Below, one piece after another: positions 9,108-17,002 of a DNA stretch of 64,000 nucleotides. Source of the DNA: DASZBX01 sp035943635 (GTDB lineage: Bacteria > Actinomycetota > Actinomycetes > Streptomycetales > Catenulisporaceae). Under the pieces are notes generated by a model. The model saw only the letters and a list, made by a program, of their open reading frames with translations. It did no database searches and was not told the origin of the DNA. Position 1 is the first letter of the stretch. Every line of letters begins with the position of its first letter. A program made the translations under genes and the position numbers. The stretch covers positions 186,001 through 250,000 of the forward strand of contig DASZBX010000080.1 of NCBI GenBank assembly GCA_035943635.1. The letters run 5' to 3'.

Positions 9108-9349
9108 GTCTTATCCTCTGCCCTCGCCCGGCCCGCGGCCGGTGGATGAGATCCGCCTGTGCGGATGATATCGGGCGTGGCCGGCCGACCGGGCCGGACG
9201 CCGGAGCCTGGATCGGCCCCGCCGCCCGGCCCACCCGACCACCGGTGTCGGCCAGGCACGGGCCGCGGAAGCTGCGCGGGTGCGGCAGGTCGATGGCCGG
9301 GTCCAGGCTGAACCGTCCCTCGGCCCACGCCGAGCCGCGAGTCGGCCGT

Positions 9350-10315
9350 TCAGCCGATCCGCGAGTGCGCGACGGCCGCGCCGACCGCGAGGGTGGTGTC
9401 CGGCGAGTAGTAGTCCACGATCCGTTCGCCCGCGCCCGCGGCCTGGGCGGCTGCGGCGGCGGCCACCCACTGGCGCACCTCGCCCGCGCCGTCGCCGGCC
9501 GCGGCGGAGATCTCCTGGTCGGTCCAGGTGTCGAACACCGACAGGTCGCCGGTGGCGAACGCGTCCAGGAACCGGCGGTCCCACTCCGCGTTGATCCACG
9601 GGACGATCAGCTCGCCGCTGACCAGCTGACCGCTGAGCACGTCCATCTCCTCCTTGATCCGGGTGATGAACGCCTCCCGAGTCACCGTGCCGCGCGATCC
9701 GCCGGAGACGATGTAGTCCCGGACGGTGTCGTCCGGCGCGGTGTCGAACTGCGGGAAGATCGAGTCGGTCTGGTGCGACATGCCGCCCGAGCCGAGGAAG
9801 GCCGCCTTCTTGCCCAGGCCCGCGGCGAAGGTGCCGACCGCCTCGCCGAGTTCCCGGCAGCGGCGCAGGGTCGGGCGCGGCTTGGCCAGGGCGTTGACGT
9901 GGATCGGGATCACCGGCTTGGCGTCCAGCCGGCCCAGGAAGTTGCCCAGGACGTTGGAGAACCCGTGGTCCACATTCATGTCGTAGGAGGTGGCGAGGTC
10001 GAACCCGGCTTCGACCAGGTAGTCGGCGCAGGCCTTGGTCACCTCGGTCGGCACGTCCAGCGGTCCCGGGTAGCCGCCGCAGTCGTCGATCGCCCGGGCC
10101 CGGTGCCCGATCATGAACTGCGGGGCCAGGTTCAGGAAGATGTTGTCGTAGTGGTCCCCGCCGAACACGAACACCAGGTCGGGGTCGAAGGCCTCGAACT
10201 CCGCCACCCGGGCGTCGTAGGCCTTCCACAGATCGGTGTTCTCGCTGCGGCCCTGCAGCTTGAGCAGTGGTACGTGCACCACGCAGGCCAGGTAGGACGA
10301 TCCGGTTGCCGACAT
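9350..10315 (-). CDS. MhpB-like class III extradiol ring-cleavage dioxygenase
   Basis: This 321-aa LigB-superfamily enzyme aligns by eye along its whole length with MhpB (2,3-dihydroxyphenylpropionate 1,2-dioxygenase). Key sites are kept: His14 in VVHVPLL, Asp54/His55 in FGGDHYDN, the catalytic His117 in MNVDHGF, and His181 in GSGGMSHQ. It should open a catechol-type ring with Fe(II) and O2 in the cytosol. Its true substrate is unknown. The ribosome binding site AAAGGAG lies just before the ATG at 10315. The gene upstream on the same strand encodes an NTF2-like protein, separated by a 12-bp tandem repeat. The 242 bases downstream (9108-9349), before the hydrolase gene, show no convincing gene. 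Confidence 0.88.
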   Translation of the reverse strand: MSATGSSYLACVVHVPLLKLQGRSENTDLWKAYDARVAEFEAFDPDLVFVFGGDHYDNIFLNLAPQFMIGHRARAIDDCGGYPGPLDVPTEVTKACADYLVEAGFDLATSYDMNVDHGFSNVLGNFLGRLDAKPVIPIHVNALAKPRPTLRRCRELGEAVGTFAAGLGKKAAFLGSGGMSHQTDSIFPQFDTAPDDTVRDYIVSGGSRGTVTREAFITRIKEEMDVLSGQLVSGELIVPWINAEWDRRFLDAFATGDLSVFDTWTDQEISAAAGDGAGEVRQWVAAAAAAQAAGAGERIVDYYSPDTTLAVGAAVAHSRIG

Positions 10316-10344
10316 CGGCGAGCTCCTTTGCTCTTCAGGCTTTC

Positions 10345-10448
10345 TTTGATTCGTGCTCTGATCCGTACTCTGCTTCGTACTCTGCTTCGTACTCTGCTTC
10401 GTGCTTTGATTCGTGCTCTGCCGCGTTCGCTGATCCGTGCTCTGCGAC
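10345..10448. repeat. 12-bp tandem repeat array, about 8.5 units
   Basis: Consecutive 12-base units starting at 10345 read TTTGATTCGTGC, TCTGATCCGTAC, TCTGCTTCGTAC (twice), TCTGCTTCGTGC, TTTGATTCGTGC, then three more degenerate units. The array fills almost the whole space between the NTF2-like stop (10452) and the ribosome binding site of the dioxygenase. It would therefore sit in the leader or intercistronic part of that mRNA. The unit length is a multiple of three, but I see no gene frame that uses it. Confidence 0.85.
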
Positions 10449-10451
10449 GGG

Positions 10452-10907
10452 TTACGCCGGGCCGGGCCCGGGCCGGACGAAGGCCGCCGCGCCCGGCCCG
10501 GTGAAGACGGCGGTCATCGTGCGCCGCTGGAACCGCCAGCCGTGCTCCGGCGAGCGGACCAGGACGTCCTCGACGTCGGCGACCGTGGACACGGTCCCGG
10601 ACTCGATCGGCGGCTCGCCGACCCCGGCGAAGACCACGACGGTCGAGTGGCAGACCGCCCGGTCCGGATCGGTGAGGGCCGTGTGCAGGTTGACCTGCAG
10701 GTGCCGGGTCCGGCGGCCCTCGGCCAGCTGGCGCCGGACCCGCTCGGCGTAGAACGCGCCGATCGCCGCCCGGCCCTGCTGGAGTGCGGCGCCGGCGTGG
10801 AACACACCGTCTTCGGTGTAGAGCTCCTCCACGGGTTCCACGGTGCGCTGGTCGACCCGCAGCCAGTAGTCCGCGGTCAGCTCTGCGATCTCGGTTCGTG
10901 CTCCCAT
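10452..10907 (-). CDS. NTF2-like / SnoaL-type small protein
   Basis: This 151-aa protein has the alpha+beta cone pattern of the NTF2/SnoaL superfamily. An N-terminal helix leads to YWLRVDQRTVEPVEELYTEDGVFH, which is followed by strands ending in WRFQRRTMTAVF. Members are isomerases, dehydratases, or the small subunits of ring-hydroxylating oxygenases. No large oxygenase subunit is nearby, so an enzyme acting on a pathway intermediate, or an accessory protein, is more likely. It is the first gene of the leftward catabolic set. Its ATG lies 58 bases from the twin operator at 10965-10997, which it presumably shares with the divergent amidohydrolase gene. Confidence 0.75.
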   Translation of the reverse strand: MGARTEIAELTADYWLRVDQRTVEPVEELYTEDGVFHAGAALQQGRAAIGAFYAERVRRQLAEGRRTRHLQVNLHTALTDPDRAVCHSTVVVFAGVGEPPIESGTVSTVADVEDVLVRSPEHGWRFQRRTMTAVFTGPGAAAFVRPGPGPA

Positions 10908-10964
10908 ACGTCCTCATCGGTAGCGGCCGAGGCCCGCTCACCGGGGAAACGGGCCGAAGTGAGA

Positions 10965-10997
10965 TTGACACTAATGTCAAAATGACACTAGTGTCAA
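10965..10997. promoter_or_regulatory. twin palindromic operator between divergent catabolic genes
   Basis: Two related palindromes sit head to tail. TTGACACTAATGTCAA spans 10965-10980 (half-sites TTGACA/TGTCAA), and the perfect 14-mer TGACACTAGTGTCA spans 10983-10996. Their centres are 17 bp apart. They lie between the divergent NTF2-like gene (minus) and amidohydrolase gene (plus). Symmetry and size fit a TetR-family dimer site, and the TTGACA half-sites could overlap -35 elements. The cluster's TetR is the likely binder, by inference. Confidence 0.7.
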
Positions 10998-11075
10998 TAG
11001 AGCGCCCGCTCCCCGACCGGGCCCGGCCGCCGCCGCGGCGGACCGGCAGCAATCCCCCCGGAGGTCTCGTCTGCC

Positions 11076-12032
11076 ATGAGTTCCCGCATCGACGTGCACA
11101 CCCACTACCTCGGCGGCGCCGTGGAGCAGCTGTTCGCCTCGGGCTTCAGCCTGGCCGGCGGGTTCAAGATGTCCGTCCGCTGGACCCCGCAGGCGGCGCT
11201 GGACTACATGGACCGGCTGGGCATCAGGACCCAGATCCTGTCCGCGCCGTGGACCATCACCGGGACCGAACAGGACCCTGATCTGGCCGGGCGCTTCACC
11301 CGGCAGCTGAACGAGGAGTACGCCGAGCTGATCGCGCAGTATCCCGGCCGGTTCGGCGCGTTCGCCGCGCTGCCCGGCGACAGCCCGGAGGCGATGCTCG
11401 AAGAGCTCGAATACGCCCTGGACACCCTGCACCTGGACGGGGTGCTGCTGACGTCCAACGTCGACGGCCACTACCTCGGCTCCGACTGGTATGAGCCCGT
11501 ACTCGCCGAGCTGGGCCGGCGCCGGGTACCGGTCTTCCTGCACCCGGCCGACAGCCCGGTCATGGTCGAGCAGTTCGGCTTCGGCCGGCCCAGCTCAGTG
11601 TGCGAATTCCCCTTCGACACCGCGCGCAACGTGATCAACGGCATCTACCGCGGCGCCTTCCAGCGCTACCCCGGCCTGAAACTGATCCTGGCGCACTGCG
11701 GCGGCGCACTGCCCACGCTCGGCTGGCGCATCGCCGCGCACACCGTGGCCACCGGACCGGACGACGCCGACATCGACGCCCAGCACGTGGCCGGCGTCCT
11801 GCGCGGCCTGTACTACGAGACCGCGCTCGCCGGCAGTCGCAATTCCCTGCTGCCCACGCTCGAAGTCACCGGCCCCGACCACATCCTGTTCGGCACCGAC
11901 TGGCCCGCCGCCCCCGAGCCGATGGCCGTGCGCAACGCCGAGGAGCTGATGAAGTCCGACGTCTTCACCGACGCCCAGTTGGCGGACGTGGAGAGCGGCA
12001 ACGCCAAGCTGCTCTTCCCGCGCCTGGCCTGA
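11076..12032 (+). CDS. ACMSD-like amidohydrolase (candidate decarboxylase or hydratase)
   Basis: This 318-aa TIM-barrel amidohydrolase belongs to the amidohydrolase_2/ACMSD class. Metal and catalytic residues appear in order: DVHTH near the N-terminus (HxH), FLHPADSP (His), LAHCGGALPTL (His) and LFGTDWP (Asp). This class includes aminocarboxymuconate-semialdehyde, gamma-resorcylate and 5-carboxyvanillate decarboxylases and the LigJ hydratase, all of which act in aromatic catabolism. The gene begins at an ATG after CGGAGG and reads away from the twin operator. It is therefore probably coregulated with the dioxygenase set. Which reaction it performs cannot be told from the motifs. Confidence 0.82.
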   Translation: MSSRIDVHTHYLGGAVEQLFASGFSLAGGFKMSVRWTPQAALDYMDRLGIRTQILSAPWTITGTEQDPDLAGRFTRQLNEEYAELIAQYPGRFGAFAALPGDSPEAMLEELEYALDTLHLDGVLLTSNVDGHYLGSDWYEPVLAELGRRRVPVFLHPADSPVMVEQFGFGRPSSVCEFPFDTARNVINGIYRGAFQRYPGLKLILAHCGGALPTLGWRIAAHTVATGPDDADIDAQHVAGVLRGLYYETALAGSRNSLLPTLEVTGPDHILFGTDWPAAPEPMAVRNAEELMKSDVFTDAQLADVESGNAKLLFPRLA

Positions 12033-12140
12033 CGAGGAGCGGCCCGCGCCGCCCGCGAATACGCTGCCGCCCGCCGGTCGTAGTCCCGCCCGCCGGCCGG
12101 GAGGGGGATCCCACCGCCCTCCCGGCCGTTCGGCCCGCGC

Positions 12141-12461
12141 CTACACGTCTTCCAGAATCTCCGCGAACGCGATGATCACACCGCCGGTGGCGTGCTCGAG
12201 AGTGGCGCCCACCAGGGGACCGGCTTCGGCCGCCGCGGCGCTGGCCGCCGTGTAGTCCGTGAAGTAGAGGTCCAGCAGCCGGTACGCCGGAGTCGGACTG
12301 CCGTCCTCCTTCGGCCAGACCTTCGACGCCTGGATCCGGGTCAGCCCGGGCAGCTTGCGGGCCAGCGCGACCTGCTCCGCGTACGCCGCCTCGAAGGCGT
12401 CCGGGTCGGTGGGGTTGGAATAGACGAAGGTGATCTTCGTCGGGTTGCCTTGGTCCGTCAT
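12141..12461 (-). CDS. EthD-domain dimeric alpha+beta barrel protein, 106 aa
   Basis: This 106-aa protein begins MTDQGNPTKITFVYSNPTDP. It has the strand-helix-strand pattern of the EthD/ABM ferredoxin-like barrel, with FEAAYAEQVALARKLPGL as the helical part. Relatives include EthD and small cyclases, decarboxylases and isomerases that act on catabolic or polyketide intermediates as dimers. The start is fixed by the ATG at 12461, preceded by GGAGGGC. It converges on the amidohydrolase at 11076 and diverges from the AraC regulator at 12633, with 171 bases between. It may therefore be controlled by that regulator. No catalytic residue can be named with confidence. Confidence 0.75.
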   Translation of the reverse strand: MTDQGNPTKITFVYSNPTDPDAFEAAYAEQVALARKLPGLTRIQASKVWPKEDGSPTPAYRLLDLYFTDYTAASAAAAEAGPLVGATLEHATGGVIIAFAEILEDV

Positions 12462-12632
12462 GGAAAGCCCTCCGGTTGTCGGTCTCGATCGGCATGAGCG
12501 AGCAGCCCCGACCTTGTACCGTGATGTCGGGCGAGCCTCCGGTGCCGAATCTGCTTTCGCCGCAACGGATTCCGGCCGGCGAGCGGCTCGCTCACTGTTC
12601 GTCGATCGTAGGGAGAGGAGTGAGCAGCGACC

Positions 12633-13553
12633 ATGACCGCTCCGCCGGAAAACCTTGCTGATCGTCCAGCGCTCGCAGACGCCGCGCTCGGCCTCGATGC
12701 CGAAAGCCAGGCGCACGACCTGCTGTCCGAGTTGCTCCGCCGGGTGCGCCTGGGCGGGGAACGGATCGTCGCGTACGCCCCGCCGCAGAACTTCTCGATC
12801 CGCTTCGCCGGCACGGGCAGCCTGCACATCATCGACGAGGGCGAACTCACCCTGACGATCGACGGCGACCCGAAACCCGAACGCCTCGGCCCCGGCGACG
12901 TCGTCCTGCTGCCCCGCGGCGACCCGCACCAGCTCGGCGACGCCGACCCGCCCGGATCAGCCCACTGGCTCAGTGGGACCTTCACCATCGGCGATCCCCA
13001 GGCGAGCCACCTGCTCGGCAGCCTCCCGCCCGCCATCATCCTGCGCGGCGCCCACGGCCCGGCCCTGGAAGGGCTCGAAGTCGCCCGCCGGATGCTGGTC
13101 TTCGAGATGCAGGCACCTTCGCAGGGATCTGCGGTCATGGTCGCCCGGATCCTCGACCTGATCTTCATCCAGATCCTGCGCGCCTGGGCGGCCGGCGCCG
13201 AAGCCGAACCGAACTGGCTGGCCGGTGCGTTCGACCCGCAGATCGGCCTGGCCCTGAGCGCCATCCACCGGGCCCCGGGGCGCGAGTGGACCGTCGAGGA
13301 TCTGGCCCGCGCCTGCAACCTCTCCCGTTCCGCCTTCGCCGCGCGTTTCCTGGCCCGGGTCGGAAAACCGCCGGCCACCTACCTGGCGCACGTACGCCTG
13401 GACACCGCCACCGACCTGCTCCGCGGCACCTCTCTGCCGATCGCCCAGATCGCGCAGAACGTCGGCTACACCTCAGAAGCCGCATTCAGCCGCGCCTTCA
13501 AGAACCGCTACGGCACACCACCGGCCCGCTGGCGCCGACGACTCGACGCCTGA
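12633..13553 (+). CDS. AraC family regulator with N-terminal cupin
   Basis: This 306-aa regulator has an AraC_binding/cupin_6 sensor domain (about residues 40-190, including GELTLTIDGDPKPERLGPGDVVLLPRGDPHQL). A C-terminal double helix-turn-helix follows (about 205-304). The recognition helices are visible as TVEDLARACNLSRSAFAARF and PIAQIAQNVGYTSEAAFSRAFKN. The ATG is preceded by GGGAGAGGAG. It is divergent from the EthD-like gene and lies upstream of the bicupin-aldolase operon in the same direction. Likely targets are these two neighbours, with a ligand from the catabolic pathway. Both points are inferred from position. Confidence 0.88.
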   Translation: MTAPPENLADRPALADAALGLDAESQAHDLLSELLRRVRLGGERIVAYAPPQNFSIRFAGTGSLHIIDEGELTLTIDGDPKPERLGPGDVVLLPRGDPHQLGDADPPGSAHWLSGTFTIGDPQASHLLGSLPPAIILRGAHGPALEGLEVARRMLVFEMQAPSQGSAVMVARILDLIFIQILRAWAAGAEAEPNWLAGAFDPQIGLALSAIHRAPGREWTVEDLARACNLSRSAFAARFLARVGKPPATYLAHVRLDTATDLLRGTSLPIAQIAQNVGYTSEAAFSRAFKNRYGTPPARWRRRLDA

Positions 13554-13637
13554 CAAGGGATACTCCGACGCGGCGACCTCCTCGTCGCGTGATCATCGGT
13601 CCCAGCCTGGGCATTCGGCCCGGCGCAGGACCAGATC

Positions 13638-13654
13638 GTTCGGCCTGACCGAAC
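13638..13654. promoter_or_regulatory. inverted repeat upstream of the bicupin-aldolase operon
   Basis: A perfect 6-bp inverted repeat GTTCGG-N5-CCGAAC lies 58 bases before the bicupin start, in the 158-base gap after the AraC gene. An AT-richer AATAG follows. Position and symmetry suggest an operator. No binding protein can be assigned, since AraC proteins usually prefer direct repeats. Confidence 0.45.
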
Positions 13655-13711
13655 AATAGCATCGAGAAGTGCCCCTTGATCAAAGCCGTCGCCCGTTCCT
13701 ACGGTGAGTCC

Positions 13712-14623
13712 ATGTCCTTCACCACCGATGACCTCCGCCGCGCCCTGCCCGCCCCCGCCGCCCGGTCCGGCGAGACCGGCGACCGGGCGCCGCGCGAGCC
13801 GACGGTCCTCGCCTGGGCGGCCCCGGGACTCCCCGACCCGCAGGAAGGCCACTCGCACTGGGCGCGCGGACAGAACTTCTGCCTCGCCCACACCACCCTC
13901 GCGCCCGGCCAGGCGGTCACCGAGATCGGCGTGCCGGACGAACACCTGGTGCTGCTCCCGCACGAGGGCGCGAGCATCACCGTCACCACCGACCTCGGCC
14001 CGGCGGTGCTCGACCAGCCCGGCCTGGTGATCGTCCCGCCCGGCGCCAGCTCGCTGGTCAGCGACCGGCAGTGCACAGTCCTGCGGGTCTTCACCAGCCG
14101 GGCCCGCGGCATCGCCGACCGCACCCAGAACGCCGCCGCGTACGCCCACCCGGACCCCGCGGTCGCCCCGCTGCCGCAGACGCCCCGCCCGCCCGGCCGG
14201 CCGCCGCGGGTCGTGCGCCTGGCCGAGATCCCCCGGGACCCGGCCCGGCTCGGCCGGATCCTGCGCACCGACTCCCTGATGATCAACTGGTTTCCGCCCC
14301 AGGACGGCCCGCGCGACCCGGACAAGCTCTCCCCGCACGTGCACGAGGACTTCGAACAGGCCTCGGTGACCCTGCAAGGCGACTTCGTGCACCACTTCCG
14401 CTCCCCCTGGACCCCGCGGCTGAGCGAGTGGCGGCCGGACCAGGCGGTGCGCTGCGCAAGCCCCTCGGTCGCGGTCATCCCGCCGGGCATCGTGCACACC
14501 ACCCGGGCCGTGGACGAGGGCCGGCACGACCTGATCGACGTCTTCGCCCCGCCGCGCGCCGACTTCGCCGCCCTCGGCTGGGTGCTCAACGCCGACGAGT
14601 ACCCGGACCGGACCGCGCCGTGA
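13712..14623 (+). CDS. bicupin protein
   Basis: This 303-aa protein is built of two cupin barrels. The N-terminal half has the glycine-rich turns and PPGASSLV strand of a cupin without an obvious full metal set. The C-terminal half carries HVHEDFEQ followed by VIPPGIVHTT, a plausible His/His/Glu/His metal site. Such bicupins include gentisate-type and other ring-cleaving dioxygenases, isomerases and sugar-binding proteins. The ATG at 13712 is preferred over an upstream ATG at 13676 because the cupin sequence starts here. Its stop overlaps the GTG of the aldolase gene (GTGA), so the two are coupled. Function in the same catabolic pathway is inferred. Confidence 0.7.
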   Translation: MSFTTDDLRRALPAPAARSGETGDRAPREPTVLAWAAPGLPDPQEGHSHWARGQNFCLAHTTLAPGQAVTEIGVPDEHLVLLPHEGASITVTTDLGPAVLDQPGLVIVPPGASSLVSDRQCTVLRVFTSRARGIADRTQNAAAYAHPDPAVAPLPQTPRPPGRPPRVVRLAEIPRDPARLGRILRTDSLMINWFPPQDGPRDPDKLSPHVHEDFEQASVTLQGDFVHHFRSPWTPRLSEWRPDQAVRCASPSVAVIPPGIVHTTRAVDEGRHDLIDVFAPPRADFAALGWVLNADEYPDRTAP

Positions 14624-15378
14624 CCGCGCCGTGGTCCCCGGACCGGGCCGCGCTCGGCACCTTCGTGAAGCTGCCCGCCCCGGAAGCCGTCGAGGTGCTC
14701 GCCGCGGCCGGACTGGATTTCCTCGTCATCGACAACGAACACGCCTCGATCGGGCCGCAGACCGTCTCCTCGATGATCGGCATCGCCCGCGCCTGCGGCA
14801 TCGCGCCGCTCGTGCGGGTGCCCGGCCTGGCCGCCCGCGACGTGCAGGCCCCCCTGGACGCCGGAGCCGCCGGCCTGCTGCTGCCGCACATCGACGACCC
14901 GGAGCAGGCCCGCGCGGCCGTCGCGGCCGGCCGCTTCCCGCCCCTGGGCAACCGGGGAGTGAGCAACTCCGGCCGGGCCGGGGCCTGGGGCCGGTCCAGC
15001 CTGGCCGCGTTCCTGCGGCACGGCAACGAGGAGGTACTCCTGGTCGCGCAACTCGAAAGCCTGACCGCGATGCGCAACGCGACCGCCATCGCCGGCACCG
15101 AGGGCATCGACGCGGTCATGGTCGGCCCCGGCGACCTCGCGGTCAGCGCCGGGTTCGGCCCCGCCGACGAACGCCTGGCCGCCGTCATCGCCCAGACCGA
15201 ACAGGCCTGCGCCCAATCCGGCCACGCCCTGGGCACCACTGCCCCGGACGGCGCGGGCGCCGCCGAACGGTTCGCCCGCGGGTACCGGTTCGTGGTCGTG
15301 GCCACCGACACCGCGCTGCTCGCCCGCGCCGCCGACCAGACCCTCGAAGCGGCCGCCGGATCCGGCGGCCGGGCCTGA
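14620..15378 (+). CDS. HpcH/HpaI family class II aldolase
   Basis: This 252-aa TIM-barrel enzyme belongs to the HpcH/HpaI aldolase/citrate lyase family. Visible family motifs are FLVIDNEHASIG, LVRVPG with its conserved Arg, DAGAAGLLLPHIDDPEQA, and the metal-binding QLES...GIDAVMVGPGDLAVS region. Members cleave 4-hydroxy-2-oxo acids to pyruvate and an aldehyde, a typical last step of meta-cleavage or homoprotocatechuate pathways. The GTG start overlaps the bicupin stop by GTGA. It is followed by a short 13-bp tandem repeat and then another amidohydrolase. The aldehyde co-product and native substrate are unknown. Confidence 0.88.
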   Translation: MTAPWSPDRAALGTFVKLPAPEAVEVLAAAGLDFLVIDNEHASIGPQTVSSMIGIARACGIAPLVRVPGLAARDVQAPLDAGAAGLLLPHIDDPEQARAAVAAGRFPPLGNRGVSNSGRAGAWGRSSLAAFLRHGNEEVLLVAQLESLTAMRNATAIAGTEGIDAVMVGPGDLAVSAGFGPADERLAAVIAQTEQACAQSGHALGTTAPDGAGAAERFARGYRFVVVATDTALLARAADQTLEAAAGSGGRA

Positions 15379-15381
15379 GCC

Positions 15382-15420
15382 GCGGGCCTGGACTGCGAGC
15401 CTGATCCGCGAGCCTGAGCC
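15382..15420. repeat. 13-bp tandem repeat, three units
   Basis: Three adjacent 13-base units follow the aldolase stop codon: GCGGGCCTGGACT, GCGAGCCTGATCC and GCGAGCCTGAGCC. They sit in the 142-base gap before the next gene. The aldolase stop itself lies in a similar GGGCCTGAGCC context, as if the array grew from the gene end. Confidence 0.7.
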
Positions 15421-15520
15421 GAGGTCCGGGGCTGCCGCCCTGACCTCCGGCCCGGCCGCCAGCCCCGGCGCCGCCCCCGGCCGCCCCGCCCGACTTCCCG
15501 TCCACAGAACAGGACCTCCG

Positions 15521-16951
15521 ATGAGCAGTACCACTCTGCGCGGCGTGACCGTGGTCGACACCCGCGACGGCTCCCACTCCCCGGCCGTCGACGTGACCCT
15601 GACCGCGGACCGCATCACCGCAATCACCCCGGCCTCCGGCGACGCCGCAGCAGACCACAGCACCGGAGGCGGCACCTCGGTCGACGCCCGCGGGAAGTAC
15701 CTCGTCCCCGGCTACCTGGACATGCACGCCCATCCGCTGGAACGCAAGGACCCGACCGGCACCCTGGAACTGATGCTCGCGACCGGGATCACCGGCTTCC
15801 GGCAGATGTCCGGCTCGCCGAAGCTGCTCCGGCAGCGAGCCGACGGCACCCTGCCGCTGCCCGCGGCCTCGCCCGCCCTGCTCGCACTGCCCGGCACGAT
15901 CCTGACCCCGGTCAACGCCGGGACCGGCCCGGCCGCCGTCGCCCAGGTGCGCGAGCAGCACGCCGCCGGGGCCGACTTCATCAAGGTCGGCTTCGTCGCG
16001 CCGGAGGTGTTCTTCCAGGCCCAGGCCGAGGCGGTCCGGCTCGGCATCCCGATCCTGGGCCACCTGCCGACCAACATCGACGTGGTCCGGGCCTCGCGGA
16101 TCGGGTTCCGGTCGATCGAGCACCTCGGCCCCTCGCTCGGCATCTTCGCCGCCTGCTCCTGCCAGGAGGACGCGGTCCGGGCCGCCCTGAGCCGCCAGCG
16201 GATGATCAAGCTGCCGTCGATGAAGCTGCCGTTCATGGAGCGGCTGGTGGCCAAGATGGTCCGCAAGATCGCGGTCAACCCGACCGCGCTGGCCCGCACG
16301 GCCGACGTCGCGCTGACCCAGCAAGCGATCGACACCTTCGACGAGGCCAAGGCCGTCGACCTGGCCGGGCACTTCGTCGCCGACGACACCTGGCAGTGCC
16401 CGACCCTGATCCGCAAGCGGACCAGCCAGTTCTGCGACGCCGAGGAGTTCCGCACCGACCCGAACCTGCGCTACGTCGCCCCGGACACGGTCAAGGAGTG
16501 GACCGCGGCCGGCCGGACCGCGGCCAGGCGCCCGGCCGCCGAGCGGGAGACCTTCCGGCGCGAGTTCGACCTTCAGCTGCGGCTGACCGCCCTGTTCGAG
16601 GCGGCCGGGGTGAAGATGATCGCCGGCAGCGACTGCAGCGGAGCGGCCTGGGAGATCCCCGGCTACTCGCTGCACCAGGAATTCGACCTGCTCGCGCAGG
16701 CGGGCCTGTCGCCGCTGCGGGTCCTGCAGACGACCACGCTCAACGGCGCCCAGTTCCTCGGCGCCACCGACACCATGGGCACGGTCGACGTGGGCAAGTC
16801 CGCGGATCTGGTGCTGCTCGACGCCGATCCGATCGAGGATGTCAGCCATCTGCATGCGCTGGCCGGGGTCGTCCGGGCCGGCCGGTACTACTCCCCGGCC
16901 GAGCTCGACGCCATCAAGGACCGGGTCGCCGCGGCCCGATCCGTGGAGTGA
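15521..16951 (+). CDS. imidazolonepropionase-like metal-dependent amidohydrolase
   Basis: This 476-aa amidohydrolase has the split N-/C-terminal beta-sandwich (LRGVTVVDTRDG at the start, GKSADLVLLDADP near the end) around a metal TIM barrel. Visible site motifs are MHAHPLE (HxH), ADFIKVGF (candidate bridging Lys), GHLPTN and IEHLGPS (His ligands) and IAGSDCSG (Asp). It resembles imidazolonepropionase-like or prolidase-like enzymes of unspecified substrate, which hydrolyse cyclic amides or lactones. It lies 142 bases after the aldolase in the same direction with AGGACC before the ATG. It may be the last gene of the catabolic operon. A lactonase role in the pathway is possible but unproven. Confidence 0.82.
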   Translation: MSSTTLRGVTVVDTRDGSHSPAVDVTLTADRITAITPASGDAAADHSTGGGTSVDARGKYLVPGYLDMHAHPLERKDPTGTLELMLATGITGFRQMSGSPKLLRQRADGTLPLPAASPALLALPGTILTPVNAGTGPAAVAQVREQHAAGADFIKVGFVAPEVFFQAQAEAVRLGIPILGHLPTNIDVVRASRIGFRSIEHLGPSLGIFAACSCQEDAVRAALSRQRMIKLPSMKLPFMERLVAKMVRKIAVNPTALARTADVALTQQAIDTFDEAKAVDLAGHFVADDTWQCPTLIRKRTSQFCDAEEFRTDPNLRYVAPDTVKEWTAAGRTAARRPAAERETFRREFDLQLRLTALFEAAGVKMIAGSDCSGAAWEIPGYSLHQEFDLLAQAGLSPLRVLQTTTLNGAQFLGATDTMGTVDVGKSADLVLLDADPIEDVSHLHALAGVVRAGRYYSPAELDAIKDRVAAARSVE

Positions 16952-17002
16952 CGCGGCAGCCGGGATGTCATGGCCGCCGCGGCCGTGGCGGCAACCGCCG
17001 TA

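Noticed and set aside
9108..9349. Possible gene remnant between the hydrolase and the dioxygenase
   Set aside because: One minus-strand frame reads sensibly for about 25 residues, but it has no start, no recognisable family and is interrupted by low-complexity text.
10345..10448. CRISPR-like array
   Set aside because: Units are 12 bases with no spacers and no cas genes nearby; this is a simple tandem repeat.
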